NCBI GenBank assembly: GCA_964561705.1
Contig: CAZLQJ010000001.1
Span: 1-64,000, forward strand
Source: HGM12587 sp964561705
GTDB lineage: Bacteria > Bacillota > Clostridia > Lachnospirales > Lachnospiraceae
Length of the DNA: 64,000 nt
Direction of reading: 5' to 3'
The position numbers and the translations under genes are program-made. The notes beneath the pieces were generated by a model, which saw only the letters and a program-made list of their open reading frames with translations, did not search any database and was not told the origin of the DNA. Below are positions 8,989 to 17,333 of this stretch, one piece after another (within the stretch, counting starts at the first letter, position 1; each line of letters opens with the position of its first letter).

Positions 8989-10098
8989 TTATAATTTTCC
9001 GTAAAACTTCTTGATATGATCCACCTTGGCACTCATATTGGCCAACAGCGCATCCAATACCGTAATCGCAGCCATACATTCTACCACAACTACAGCTCTT
9101 GGCACGATTACCGGATCATGTCTCCCTTTAATATGGATAGAAATATTTTCTCCGGAACGGTTAATGGTCTCCTGCTCTGCAAACACAGACGGGGTCGGCT
9201 TCACTGCTGCCCTAAAAACGATCTCACTTCCGTCTGAAATACCGCCAAGAATTCCCCCTCCATGGTTGGTACGCTTTTGTACCTTTCCTTCCATATCATA
9301 GTAAAATGCATCATTGTTGGTAAGTCCGGTAGCCTTTGCAGCCTCAAATCCATCACCAATTTCAAATCCTTTGACCGCCCCAATGGACAGCACTGCCTTT
9401 CCAAGGTTGGCACTCAGTTTTTCAAAGCATGGATCCCCAAGTCCTGCCGGAACCCCTTGAATCCTGCATTCTATGATCCCGCCGGAGGAATTTTGCTCCT
9501 GCATACAGCGTTCCAGATACTTTTCTGCCTCTTTTGCAGCCTCTTCATCAGGCATACCGACTGCATTTTCCAAACGCTTCTCCAGCTGAAATCTTTCAGC
9601 GGAAATCTCTACCGGTCCGATTGCTTTGGTATATGCATCGACCCTGATGCCCATCTCTTTTAAAAGTTTCGCTGCAATGGCACCAGCAGCAACTCTGCCG
9701 ATCGTTTCCCGCCCGGAAGATCTTCCTCCGCCTGTATAATCCCGGAATCCGTATTTACAATCATAAGTATAATCTGCATGTCCCGGTCTGTAATAGGATG
9801 CGATCTCCGTATAATCCCCGCTGCGCTGGGTTTTATTGAATACCACCATGGAAATCGGCGTTCCTGTAGTTTTTCCTTCAAAAATGCCGGACAGGATTTC
9901 TACACTATCCTCTTCCTTGCGAGGTGTCGTAAATTTTGATGTTCCCGGTTTTCGTCTGTTTAAATAAAGCTGAATATCTTCCTCACAAAGTTCCAGTCCT
10001 GCCGGAACTCCGTCAACGACGACTCCAATCCCTTTTCCATGAGACTCTCCCCATGTGGTAATACGGAAAATATTACCAAATCCTGATCCTGCTGCCAT
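8989..10098 (-). CDS. aroC: Chorismate synthase
   Basis: FMN-dependent enzyme that converts 5-enolpyruvylshikimate-3-phosphate to chorismate, the last step of the shikimate pathway. The 369 residues contain the N-terminal TWGESHGKGIGVVVDG motif, YRPGHADYTYDCKYG, GGGRSSGRET in the active site, and RTNHGGGILGGISDG. Length and motifs are normal. GAGGAAG lies just before the ATG. It is divergent from tgt, with a 94-nt gap holding the tgt promoter. A second shikimate-pathway gene, aroK, lies about 32 kb away in another operon. Confidence 0.97.
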   Translation of the reverse strand: MAAGSGFGNIFRITTWGESHGKGIGVVVDGVPAGLELCEEDIQLYLNRRKPGTSKFTTPRKEEDSVEILSGIFEGKTTGTPISMVVFNKTQRSGDYTEIASYYRPGHADYTYDCKYGFRDYTGGGRSSGRETIGRVAAGAIAAKLLKEMGIRVDAYTKAIGPVEISAERFQLEKRLENAVGMPDEEAAKEAEKYLERCMQEQNSSGGIIECRIQGVPAGLGDPCFEKLSANLGKAVLSIGAVKGFEIGDGFEAAKATGLTNNDAFYYDMEGKVQKRTNHGGGILGGISDGSEIVFRAAVKPTPSVFAEQETINRSGENISIHIKGRHDPVIVPRAVVVVECMAAITVLDALLANMSAKVDHIKKFYGKL

Positions 10099-10120
10099 AT
10101 ATCTTCCTCTTTTCTTCCAA

Positions 10121-10149
10121 TTGACGAAAGTTTGACTTTCACTTATACT
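10121..10149 (+). promoter_or_regulatory. Sigma-A type promoter of tgt
   Basis: TTGACG (10121-10126), 17-nt spacer, TATACT (10144-10149), 43 nt before the tgt ATG. It is one of the best promoter matches in the window. Confidence 0.75.
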
Positions 10150-10192
10150 GATTTAGAATCATTATTATAAATCATATGATAGGAGAATTTCA

Positions 10193-11323
10193 ATGTATAA
10201 ATTGATCAAACGAGAAGGAATGGCGAAACGCGGTGAATTTCATACCGTTCACGGCGTGATCCAGACACCGGTATTTATGAACGTCGGTACAGTTGCAGCG
10301 ATCAAAGGTGCAGTATCTACGGAAGATCTTGAAGCAATCGGCTGTCAGGTAGAGCTTTCCAACACTTACCATTTACATGTACGTCCGGGAGATCAGGTAA
10401 TCCGACAATTCGGCGGACTTCATAAATTTATGAACTGGCAGCGCCCGATTCTGACAGACTCCGGCGGTTTTCAGGTATTTTCCCTTGCCGGAATGAGAAA
10501 AATCAAAGAAGAAGGCGTTTATTTTAATTCTCACATTGACGGCAGAAAAATCTTTATGGGACCGGAAGAAAGTATGCGGATCCAGTCCAACTTAGGTTCT
10601 ACCATTGCCATGGCATTTGACGAATGCCCAAGCAGTGTGGCTGACCGCCAATATATCGAAAATTCCGTAGCGCGTACCACACGCTGGCTTGCCCGTTGCA
10701 AAAATGAAATGGCACGTTTAAACAGTCTGGAAGACACCATCAACAAAAACCAGTTGCTGTTCGGCATTAACCAGGGTGGTATTTTGGAAGATGTGCGTAT
10801 TGAACACGCAAAACGGATCGCAGAAATGGATTTGGACGGTTATGCATTGGGCGGGCTTGCCGTAGGTGAAAGTCACGAAGAAATGTATCGAATCATTGAA
10901 GCAACGGTACCATATCTTCCGGTAGAAAAACCAACTTACCTGATGGGCGTTGGTACCCCGCAGAATATTTTAGAAGCAGTAGAACGCGGCGTTGATTTCT
11001 TTGACTGTGTTTACCCTAGCAGAAACGGTCGTCACGGACATGTATACACCAATCAAGGCAAATTAAATCTGTTCAATGCAAAACACGAACTGGATGAACG
11101 CCCAATCGAAGAAGGCTGTCAGTGTCCGGCATGCCGCCGCTATTCCCGTGCTTATATCAGACACTTATTAAAGGCCAAAGAAATGCTTGGCATGCGCCTT
11201 TGCGTGCTTCATAATCTTTACTTCTATAACCATATGATGGAAGAAATCCGTGATGCACTGGACGAAGGACGTTTTGCAGAATATAAAAAGCAGAAACTTG
11301 CCGGAATGGAACAGAACAAATAA
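10193..11323 (+). CDS. tgt: tRNA-guanine transglycosylase (queuine/preQ1)
   Basis: Exchanges guanine-34 of GUN-anticodon tRNAs for the queuosine precursor preQ1. The 376 residues show the general acid/base Asp89 in TDSGGFQVFSL, the nucleophile Asp271 in FFDCVYPSRNGRHGH, and a zinc site made by Cys309, Cys311, Cys314 and a His near 340. RBS AGGAG lies 7 nt before the ATG. Its stop codon overlaps the next start (TAATG), so the acyltransferase is probably co-translated. queA and the preQ1 synthesis genes are not in view. Confidence 0.97.
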   Translation: MYKLIKREGMAKRGEFHTVHGVIQTPVFMNVGTVAAIKGAVSTEDLEAIGCQVELSNTYHLHVRPGDQVIRQFGGLHKFMNWQRPILTDSGGFQVFSLAGMRKIKEEGVYFNSHIDGRKIFMGPEESMRIQSNLGSTIAMAFDECPSSVADRQYIENSVARTTRWLARCKNEMARLNSLEDTINKNQLLFGINQGGILEDVRIEHAKRIAEMDLDGYALGGLAVGESHEEMYRIIEATVPYLPVEKPTYLMGVGTPQNILEAVERGVDFFDCVYPSRNGRHGHVYTNQGKLNLFNAKHELDERPIEEGCQCPACRRYSRAYIRHLLKAKEMLGMRLCVLHNLYFYNHMMEEIRDALDEGRFAEYKKQKLAGMEQNK

Positions 11324-12318
11324 TGAGCAGCAAAACCAGAGATTATCTCTTTGATAATTACAAAGCCCTTCTGATCTTTTTGGTCGTTGTCGGACATTTT
11401 GCAGGACCTAGTGTGAAGGATAACGATTTCCTGCTGGCAGTCAAATGGGTAATCGTTTCCTTCCATATGCCGGCATTTGTCTTTATTTCCGGCTATTTTT
11501 CCAAAAAGGAACTGTCCTTGGGTACCTGTATCCGAAAACTTGCCGTTCCTTATCTGATCTGTGATATTTTGTACTATCTTTTATATACCCTGATCCTGCA
11601 TCAGGAAACGGTACTTGCCCTGCACAAGCCAAAATTTACACTCTGGTATCTTCTGGCACTCTTTTTCTGGAGGGTAATCACACCTTATGTCAAAAGGATC
11701 CCTCATTACATGCTCCTTGCCATTGTTGCCGGACTTCTCATCGGCTGTTCTGACATGGAGAGTAATTTTCTGACCATTCCAAGAGCACTGGTATTTTATC
11801 CTTTTTACCTTGCCGGGACAGTCTTTGACAAAGAGAAACTCCAACGGATCCGACACCGGAAACCGGCCGCTCTGCTTTTGATTCTATGTTTGTGTACAGT
11901 TGTGATCTTTTGGGGACTTCAGACAAAAATACCTATGCAGATCTTTTATGGACGATATAGTTACAGTTTCATGAAACAAAGCCTTTTCCAGGGCGTGATC
12001 TACCGATGCCTTGCATATTTGATCGGATTTTCCATGACTCTGGCAGTTCTTGTGCTGATGAGTGAGAAAAAACTCATTTATTCTTATCTTGGAACAAGAA
12101 CCATGGCAATTTATTTATTTCACGGTCTTTTGTACACCTATCTGCATCATGCGACAAAACTTTTAGATCATTTGGATACTTGGGGAGAGTCCTTTTTGCT
12201 TTTGGCCGCCTGTGCCGGAATTACGGTATTCTTTTCCTTACAGCCGTTTACGGACTTTACCAATGCACTGAGTAACTTTTCCATACCCCATTTCGGAAAC
12301 AAAAACGGGACCGCCTAA
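11323..12318 (+). CDS. Membrane acyltransferase, NolL/fucose 4-O-acetylase-like
   Basis: A 331-residue polytopic membrane protein of the acyltransferase-3 superfamily. The N-terminal signature DYLFDNYKALLIFLVVVGHF contains the conserved His of this family, which carries an acyl group across the membrane to a sugar or polysaccharide. VSFHMPAFVFISGYFSKKE follows. Around ten hydrophobic segments are visible. The closest family I recall is COG3594 (NolL-like); the acceptor cannot be read from the sequence and could be a surface glycan. It starts on the last base of the tgt stop codon. Its own stop codon lies in the loop of a bidirectional terminator. Confidence 0.8.
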   Translation: MSSKTRDYLFDNYKALLIFLVVVGHFAGPSVKDNDFLLAVKWVIVSFHMPAFVFISGYFSKKELSLGTCIRKLAVPYLICDILYYLLYTLILHQETVLALHKPKFTLWYLLALFFWRVITPYVKRIPHYMLLAIVAGLLIGCSDMESNFLTIPRALVFYPFYLAGTVFDKEKLQRIRHRKPAALLLILCLCTVVIFWGLQTKIPMQIFYGRYSYSFMKQSLFQGVIYRCLAYLIGFSMTLAVLVLMSEKKLIYSYLGTRTMAIYLFHGLLYTYLHHATKLLDHLDTWGESFLLLAACAGITVFFSLQPFTDFTNALSNFSIPHFGNKNGTA

Positions 12319-12335
12319 GCAGTCCCGTTCTTTTA
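12301..12335. terminator. Bidirectional terminator between acyltransferase gene and glgA
   Basis: Perfect 7 bp stem ACGGGAC / GTCCCGT (12305-12311 with 12322-12328). T-rich sequence follows on the plus strand and TTTTTG on the minus strand. It serves two convergent genes, and the acyltransferase stop codon (12316-12318) sits in the loop. Confidence 0.8.
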
Positions 12336-13787
12336 TTTTTCTTCACCGATCAGCCAGTCATACATTTCTTCATACTTCCTTGCAGATGTTTTCCAAGAGA
12401 AATCTGCACTCATGGCTCGTTCAATCATCTTATTCCATTCGCGCTTCTTATCCTGATAAATATGCTGTGCATAACGTACGGTATTTAACATTTCGTGGGC
12501 ATTATAATTTCTAAAGCTGAACCCGGTACCTGTTTTTTCGTATTCATTGTATGGTTCCACCGTATCCTTAAGACCGCCTGTTTCCCTGACGATCGGCAGC
12601 GTTCCATACCGCAGGCTCATTAACTGGCTCAAACCACAAGGTTCAAACGCAGAAGGCATCAAAAATGCATCACAGGCCGCATAGATCTTATGGGACAGTG
12701 CCTCCGAATAGAAAATATTCGCCGCTACTCTTCCCTCGTATTTCCATGCAAAATGGCGGAACATATTTTCATAACGTTCCTCACCTGTGCCAAGAACTAC
12801 AATCTCAACATTTTCATCCGCACATAACTCATCCATGACACGATCGATCAGATCAAATCCTTTCTGATCCGTCAGGCGCGATACAATACCAATGAGGAAC
12901 TTATCATTTCCCGGCTTGAGACCTAATTCCTTCTGCAATGCCTTTTTATTTTTAATCTTATTTTTTCTAAAATCTTCTTTGTTATAATTTACCGGGATCT
13001 TCGGATCTGTTTCCGGGTTGTAATCTTCATAATCGATTCCATTGACAATCCCCCGCAGATCGTTTGCTCTCGCATTTAAAAGCCCATCTAATCCCTCTCC
13101 ATAATAAGGGGTTCTGATTTCCTGCGCATAGGTATCACTTACCGTCGTGATCGCATCTGCATAAACCAGACCGCCTTTTAAAAAGCTGGCATCTCCATAC
13201 AATTCCAATTTATCCGCTGTAAAATATTCGTCTCCCAGACCCGTAACATCCTTAATTTCCGACATAATCCAGCGTCCCTGGAATTTCAGATTATGAATTG
13301 TCATCACTGCTTTCATATTTTTATAGAAATCATTCTGTGCATAATCCACTTTTAGGTGCACCGGAATCAATCCCGTCTGCCAGTCATGGCAATGGATCAC
13401 ATCCGGCTGGAAACCGATCACCGGAAGTGCTTCCAGAACAGCCTTTGAAAAATAGGCAAACTTTTCGCAATCCTGATACATTTGTCCATACGGTGCCTGT
13501 CCGGCAAAATAGTATTCATTGTCTAACAAATAGAATTTTACACCATCATATTCCATTTCATCAATTCCGACATACTGGGTACGCCAATTCACATGAACAT
13601 AAAACTTATCCAGAAATTTCATCTTCCCGCGAAACTCCTGACGAATGCAAAGATATTTCGGAATGATTACCCGGACATCATATTTCTTTTTATCGAAATA
13701 CTTCGGCAGGGAACCCACAACATCTGCCAATCCCCCTGTTTTTATAAAAGGCACCGCCTCAGACGCTGCGAACAAAATCTTCTTCAT
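12333..13787 (-). CDS. glgA: Glycogen synthase (ADP-glucose, GT5)
   Basis: Elongates alpha-1,4-glucan from ADP-glucose. The 484-residue product starts with ILFAASEAVPFIKTGGLADV, containing the KTGGL sugar-nucleotide motif. It has HDWQTGLIP and TIHNLKFQG in the N-terminal Rossmann domain and GIVSRLTDQKGFDLI plus the catalytic-site MPSAFEPCGLSQL in the C-terminal domain. The order is that of GT5/GT-B synthases. AGGAGG lies 7 nt before the ATG. No other glg gene is adjacent. It sits downstream of spo0A but has a possible promoter of its own, so a link to sporulation is not implied. Confidence 0.96.
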   Translation of the reverse strand: MKKILFAASEAVPFIKTGGLADVVGSLPKYFDKKKYDVRVIIPKYLCIRQEFRGKMKFLDKFYVHVNWRTQYVGIDEMEYDGVKFYLLDNEYYFAGQAPYGQMYQDCEKFAYFSKAVLEALPVIGFQPDVIHCHDWQTGLIPVHLKVDYAQNDFYKNMKAVMTIHNLKFQGRWIMSEIKDVTGLGDEYFTADKLELYGDASFLKGGLVYADAITTVSDTYAQEIRTPYYGEGLDGLLNARANDLRGIVNGIDYEDYNPETDPKIPVNYNKEDFRKNKIKNKKALQKELGLKPGNDKFLIGIVSRLTDQKGFDLIDRVMDELCADENVEIVVLGTGEERYENMFRHFAWKYEGRVAANIFYSEALSHKIYAACDAFLMPSAFEPCGLSQLMSLRYGTLPIVRETGGLKDTVEPYNEYEKTGTGFSFRNYNAHEMLNTVRYAQHIYQDKKREWNKMIERAMSADFSWKTSARKYEEMYDWLIGEEK

Positions 13788-13829
13788 GTAACTTCCTCCT
13801 GAATTACGATCCTAAAATCCTCTCCCTTG

Positions 13830-13857
13830 ATTTTAACATATTCATTCAGTCAATAAA
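13830..13857 (-). promoter_or_regulatory. Possible glgA promoter
   Basis: Minus strand TTTATT (13852-13857), 16-nt spacer, TAAAAT (13830-13835), in the 78-nt gap between spo0A and glgA. The -10 is good and the -35 is weak. Confidence 0.4.
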
Positions 13858-13865
13858 AGTCATTT

Positions 13866-14657
13866 TTATCTCAATTTGTTCTGAAGTCTAATCTTGTCTG
13901 CAATCAATGCAATAAATTCTGAATTGGTTGGTTTTCCCTTTCCTGTACTGACCGTATAGCTGAACAGGGAATTAATGATTTCCATATTCCCACGACTCCA
14001 GGCAACCTCGATCGCATGACGGATTGCTCTTTCTACGCGACTTGGTGTTGTCTGATTTCTTTTTGCGATGGTTGGATAGAGGATCTTTGTAATGGAATTT
14101 AACATTTCCGGTTCCTCGATCACCATAAGGATCGCATCTCTTAAATACTGGTATCCTTTAATATGTGCCGGCACACCAACTTCGTGGATCATATCTGTCA
14201 CATCATTTTCCAGATGTTCCAGAGTTTTTGGCGAACTGAAATGATCGAAACTTACGGCTCTTCTGCTTTCGTTTCCTTTGCTGTTTTTTATGGAACGCAC
14301 CCGGCTTAATACCATTTCATTATCAAACGGCTTCATTATGTAGTAATGCGCTCCCAGATTAAATGCATCTTCCGTAATTCCTTCTTGACCAATTGCAGAG
14401 ATGACGATAAATTTTGGATGTTTTTTGAGCGTTTGATCATGATTTACTCTCTCCATCACGGAAAGTCCGTCCAGTTTCGGCATGATCAGATCAAGTAATA
14501 CCACATCCGGTTCTTTTTCCTTGATCATATGATAAACATCCTCACCATTGTTTGCTTTGCCGACAATCCGTATATCATTATCCTTTTTGACGATATTGCC
14601 TAATAATTCCACCATTCTTTCATTATCATCAGCAATCGCCACGTTCAATACTGCCAT
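13866..14657 (-). CDS. spo0A: Sporulation master regulator Spo0A
   Basis: Phosphorelay-controlled transcription factor that starts endospore formation. The 263-residue protein has a receiver domain with the acidic pair Asp10-Asp11, phospho-acceptor Asp56 in LLDLIMPKLDG and the conserved Lys in YIMKPFDNE. The C-terminal DNA-binding domain contains the recognition region SRVERAIRHAIEVAWSRGN. The ATG at 14657 is chosen because GAGGAGG sits 7 nt upstream; an 8-codon longer reading lacks a site. In many Clostridia spo0A directly follows spoIVB. Here it lies about 12.6 kb away from it, with purC, pst/pho and accessory genes between. Confidence 0.96.
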   Translation of the reverse strand: MAVLNVAIADDNERMVELLGNIVKKDNDIRIVGKANNGEDVYHMIKEKEPDVVLLDLIMPKLDGLSVMERVNHDQTLKKHPKFIVISAIGQEGITEDAFNLGAHYYIMKPFDNEMVLSRVRSIKNSKGNESRRAVSFDHFSSPKTLEHLENDVTDMIHEVGVPAHIKGYQYLRDAILMVIEEPEMLNSITKILYPTIAKRNQTTPSRVERAIRHAIEVAWSRGNMEIINSLFSYTVSTGKGKPTNSEFIALIADKIRLQNKLR

Positions 14658-15015
14658 CCTGTTTCCTCCTCTTTTTTCCAAAACACGATTTCATCCGATT
14701 CATCGTTCGGATTTAAAATCAGTATATACAAATTGAATAACAGAAACTCGAAAAGCATGTCGTCTGAATTTTAAATTTAATCAGTTTTTTTGATAATCTA
14801 TTCATTCAATCGACAGTATTTGTAATTGCTTTTATAAATGTGCCATGAAATACATTTTAATTATAATCATTTTTTCCTTATTTTGATACTACAATTCATG
14901 AAAAAATTTATTTTTTACCGAATTTTTACTGATTTATACTTTTTTAGTACAATTCAACACTTTATTTGTCATTTTTGAAAAAATTTGCATTTTTTATTTT
15001 TCGTCACTTCAGACA
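14658..15015. other. AT-rich divergent intergenic region between spo0A and the DUF1576 gene
   Basis: About 360 nt, very AT-rich, with no convincing reading frame, hairpin terminator or RNA gene. It must hold the spo0A promoter. A TATATA-type -10 lies about 70 nt upstream of spo0A on the minus strand, without a good -35. I could not find a clear sigma-H promoter or a clean 0A box (TGTCGAA), although TGTCG occurs near 14759. Confidence 0.4.
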
Positions 15016-15043
15016 TTGCATTTCATAGGGTTTGTGATAAACT
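15016..15043 (+). promoter_or_regulatory. Sigma-A type promoter of the DUF1576 gene
   Basis: TTGCAT (15016-15021), 16-nt spacer, TAAACT (15038-15043), about 30 nt before the ATG. Confidence 0.5.
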
Positions 15044-15072
15044 AGGAAAGGATTTTACAACGAGAGGGAATT

Positions 15073-16449
15073 ATGATGAAATACAAAAGACACGATGACA
15101 GCTGGTACATTAAAGCAATCTGCTTTACCATTTCTACCAGTCTTTTTCTTGCGGCTTTTGCCGCAACAATCTATTTAAATGCCTGGGGACATGTTTTAAA
15201 GGATTTTGTCAAGATTATGACCTATCCCACTCCCCTGGTTACAGATTATTTTAAACTTGGAAATTTAGCTTCTGCTTTTTTCAACGCAGGAATGTGCGGT
15301 ATGAGCTGTACACTTTTGATGATCTTTCTGAAAATGGAATGCCGGCCAAGTATGCTGGCAGGTTATTTTCTGGTCATCGCACACTGTTTTTACGGACTGA
15401 ACTTTTTAAATATGTGGCCACCGATACTGGGAATTCTTTTATTTTCCAAAATTTACAAAATTGGCTTCCGTTATAATTTTGATATGGCAATGTTTTCTAC
15501 CGCATTTGGTCCATTTATCAGCGAAATGCTCTTCCGCTACCATGTATGGGATTATTACATTGCCTACAAGGTACAGATCAGCATCCTGGGATTTATTTAT
15601 GTGATCATTTTCAGTATTTTTCTAGGATTTACCATTCCGGCCATGCTGCCGGGAGCCTTAAAGCTACATAAAGGGTTCAATCTTTATAATGGTGGTCTGG
15701 CATTTGGTCTTTTGGGACTTTTTATTTATGCATTTATGTACAAAACATTAGGGATCACACCGCCGGAACAGACACCGATTCTGAATGTGACCTATGCACT
15801 TCGCGGAAATTCTTATCAGGGATTTGTTACGGTATATTTTCTGCTCCTGTTTGCATTCTTTATTTTCGTCGGCTGGTATCTGAACAACAAAAGTTTCCGC
15901 GGATATCGGGATCTTCTGCATTCCACGGGACACTCGACAGATTTTTTTGATGAATATGGAACGCCGAAAGTTTTGATGAACATTGGATTTTATGGTTTCG
16001 TCATTTTTCTGTACTTTACCCTGGTGGTTCTTCTGACAGATGGTGTCGGATTTACCGGACCTACCGTTGGTGTCATCTTCGCAGCACTGACTTTTTCGTC
16101 TCAGGGTCAGCATCCTGCCAATGTATGGCCGGTTTTTGTCGGATATGCTGTCTTATCCCTTTTTGTGACAGTCCTTTGTATGATCTCAGGCTTTGAAATC
16201 CCATGGACACTCTCAACACAAGGATACATCAATGGGGCTGCCTTTGCTACCGGGCTCTGTCCGATTGCAGGCCGTTATGGACGAAGATACGGTGTCATTG
16301 CCGGATTTGTTGCTGCCGTGATCTGCACCTCTACCAATTCCATGCACGGCGGTCTGATGCTGTACAACGGCGGTCTTACCACCGGTATTACGGCTATGAT
16401 CATGGTTCCATGCCTGGAATATTACTGGAAACCGAAAAAAACGAAATAA
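15073..16449 (+). CDS. DUF1576-type polytopic membrane protein
   Basis: A 458-residue protein with about ten to twelve hydrophobic segments. It resembles the DUF1576 family, whose function is not established. The motif F/Y-N-A/G-G recurs three times: AFFNAGMCG near residue 75, LYNGGLAFG near 202 and LYNGGLTTG near 438. A conserved-looking MHGG precedes the last copy. This suggests an internal repeat, as in transporters built from inverted or tandem repeats, but I cannot name a substrate. GAGGG precedes two consecutive ATG codons, and the second (15076) has the better spacing. It stands alone with its own promoter and shares a bidirectional terminator with purC. Confidence 0.7.
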   Translation: MMKYKRHDDSWYIKAICFTISTSLFLAAFAATIYLNAWGHVLKDFVKIMTYPTPLVTDYFKLGNLASAFFNAGMCGMSCTLLMIFLKMECRPSMLAGYFLVIAHCFYGLNFLNMWPPILGILLFSKIYKIGFRYNFDMAMFSTAFGPFISEMLFRYHVWDYYIAYKVQISILGFIYVIIFSIFLGFTIPAMLPGALKLHKGFNLYNGGLAFGLLGLFIYAFMYKTLGITPPEQTPILNVTYALRGNSYQGFVTVYFLLLFAFFIFVGWYLNNKSFRGYRDLLHSTGHSTDFFDEYGTPKVLMNIGFYGFVIFLYFTLVVLLTDGVGFTGPTVGVIFAALTFSSQGQHPANVWPVFVGYAVLSLFVTVLCMISGFEIPWTLSTQGYINGAAFATGLCPIAGRYGRRYGVIAGFVAAVICTSTNSMHGGLMLYNGGLTTGITAMIMVPCLEYYWKPKKTK

Positions 16450-16489
16450 AAAAGGCTGCTGCAGGTAGTGATCTGCAACAGCTTTTTTA
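16448..16489. terminator. Bidirectional terminator between DUF1576 gene and purC
   Basis: Stem GCTGCTGCAG (16455-16464) pairs with CTGCAACAGC (16473-16482) with one mismatch. TTTTTT follows on the plus strand and CCTTTTTT on the minus strand. It serves both convergent genes. Confidence 0.85.
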
Positions 16490-16494
16490 TTTAA

Positions 16495-17181
16495 TTAAGC
16501 GAAAAATAATTCAGATAATGTCATTGGATCGATATATTTTCCATCCTTGTAAACACGCATGTTGCCTGAAGCAACTTCGTCGATCAGCATTACTTTTCCG
16601 TCTGCATCATAACCAAATTCGAATTTGATATCATATAATACCATTCCTTTTTCTTTCAGGTCATCTGCAACGATCTGTGTGATCTTCTGTGTCATGTCTT
16701 TGATATCATCATACTGCTCTTCTGTCATAACTCCCAGAGCTACCAGACCATCTTTTGTAACCAGTGGATCGCCTAATGCATCATTTTTAAATGTTGTTTC
16801 TACATATGCCGGAAGATCAGCACCTTCTTCAATATACTGTCCGTAGCGGCGGAAGAAACTTCCTACTGCTTTATGACGGCAGATAACTTCCAGACCCTGT
16901 CCGAATACTTTTGCCGGAAGAACTTCCATGGTTGTGTCTTCCATGTTTGCATTGACATAATGTGTTTTGATGCCTGCTTCGTTAATTTTTTCAAAGAAAT
17001 AAATAGACATACGAAGGTTTACATCGCCTACACCATCGATTGTTAAACCTACTGCATTTTCACCCGGATCAAACACTCCGTCTTTTCCTGTACAATCATC
17101 TTTGAATTTTAAAAGATAATTTCCATTTTCAAGGGCAAAAACGTCTTTTGTCTTTCCTGTGTATACAAGTTTCTTTTCCAT
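16495..17181 (-). CDS. purC: Phosphoribosylaminoimidazole-succinocarboxamide synthase
   Basis: SAICAR synthetase, which couples aspartate to CAIR with ATP in de novo purine synthesis. The 228 residues contain YTGKTKDVFALENGNYLLKF at the N-terminus (nucleotide binding), the substrate region EVICRHKAVGSFFRRYG, and YDIKFEFGYD...LIDEVASGNMRV, the C-terminal signature. The ATG at 17181 has AGGAGG 8 nt upstream; an in-frame GTG six bases earlier is too close to that site. It is monocistronic here, with a consensus promoter and no other pur gene adjacent. I see no purine riboswitch fold in the ~60-nt leader. Confidence 0.96.
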   Translation of the reverse strand: MEKKLVYTGKTKDVFALENGNYLLKFKDDCTGKDGVFDPGENAVGLTIDGVGDVNLRMSIYFFEKINEAGIKTHYVNANMEDTTMEVLPAKVFGQGLEVICRHKAVGSFFRRYGQYIEEGADLPAYVETTFKNDALGDPLVTKDGLVALGVMTEEQYDDIKDMTQKITQIVADDLKEKGMVLYDIKFEFGYDADGKVMLIDEVASGNMRVYKDGKYIDPMTLSELFFA

Positions 17182-17243
17182 AACCACTACCTCCTGGTTT
17201 CTCGCTTTGTCATCAATGTCATTTGTCTCAAAAGACGTAACTA

Positions 17244-17272
17244 ATTATAATGCAGCAAAAATATTTTTGCAA
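17244..17272 (-). promoter_or_regulatory. Sigma-A type promoter of purC
   Basis: Minus strand TTGCAA (17267-17272), exactly 17 nt, TATAAT (17244-17249). Close to consensus. Confidence 0.8.
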
Positions 17273-17333
17273 TATTCCTGTATTTCTTCTTTCTAATAAA
17301 TAATCTTAACTTCTCGTTATAAATAATAAATCT

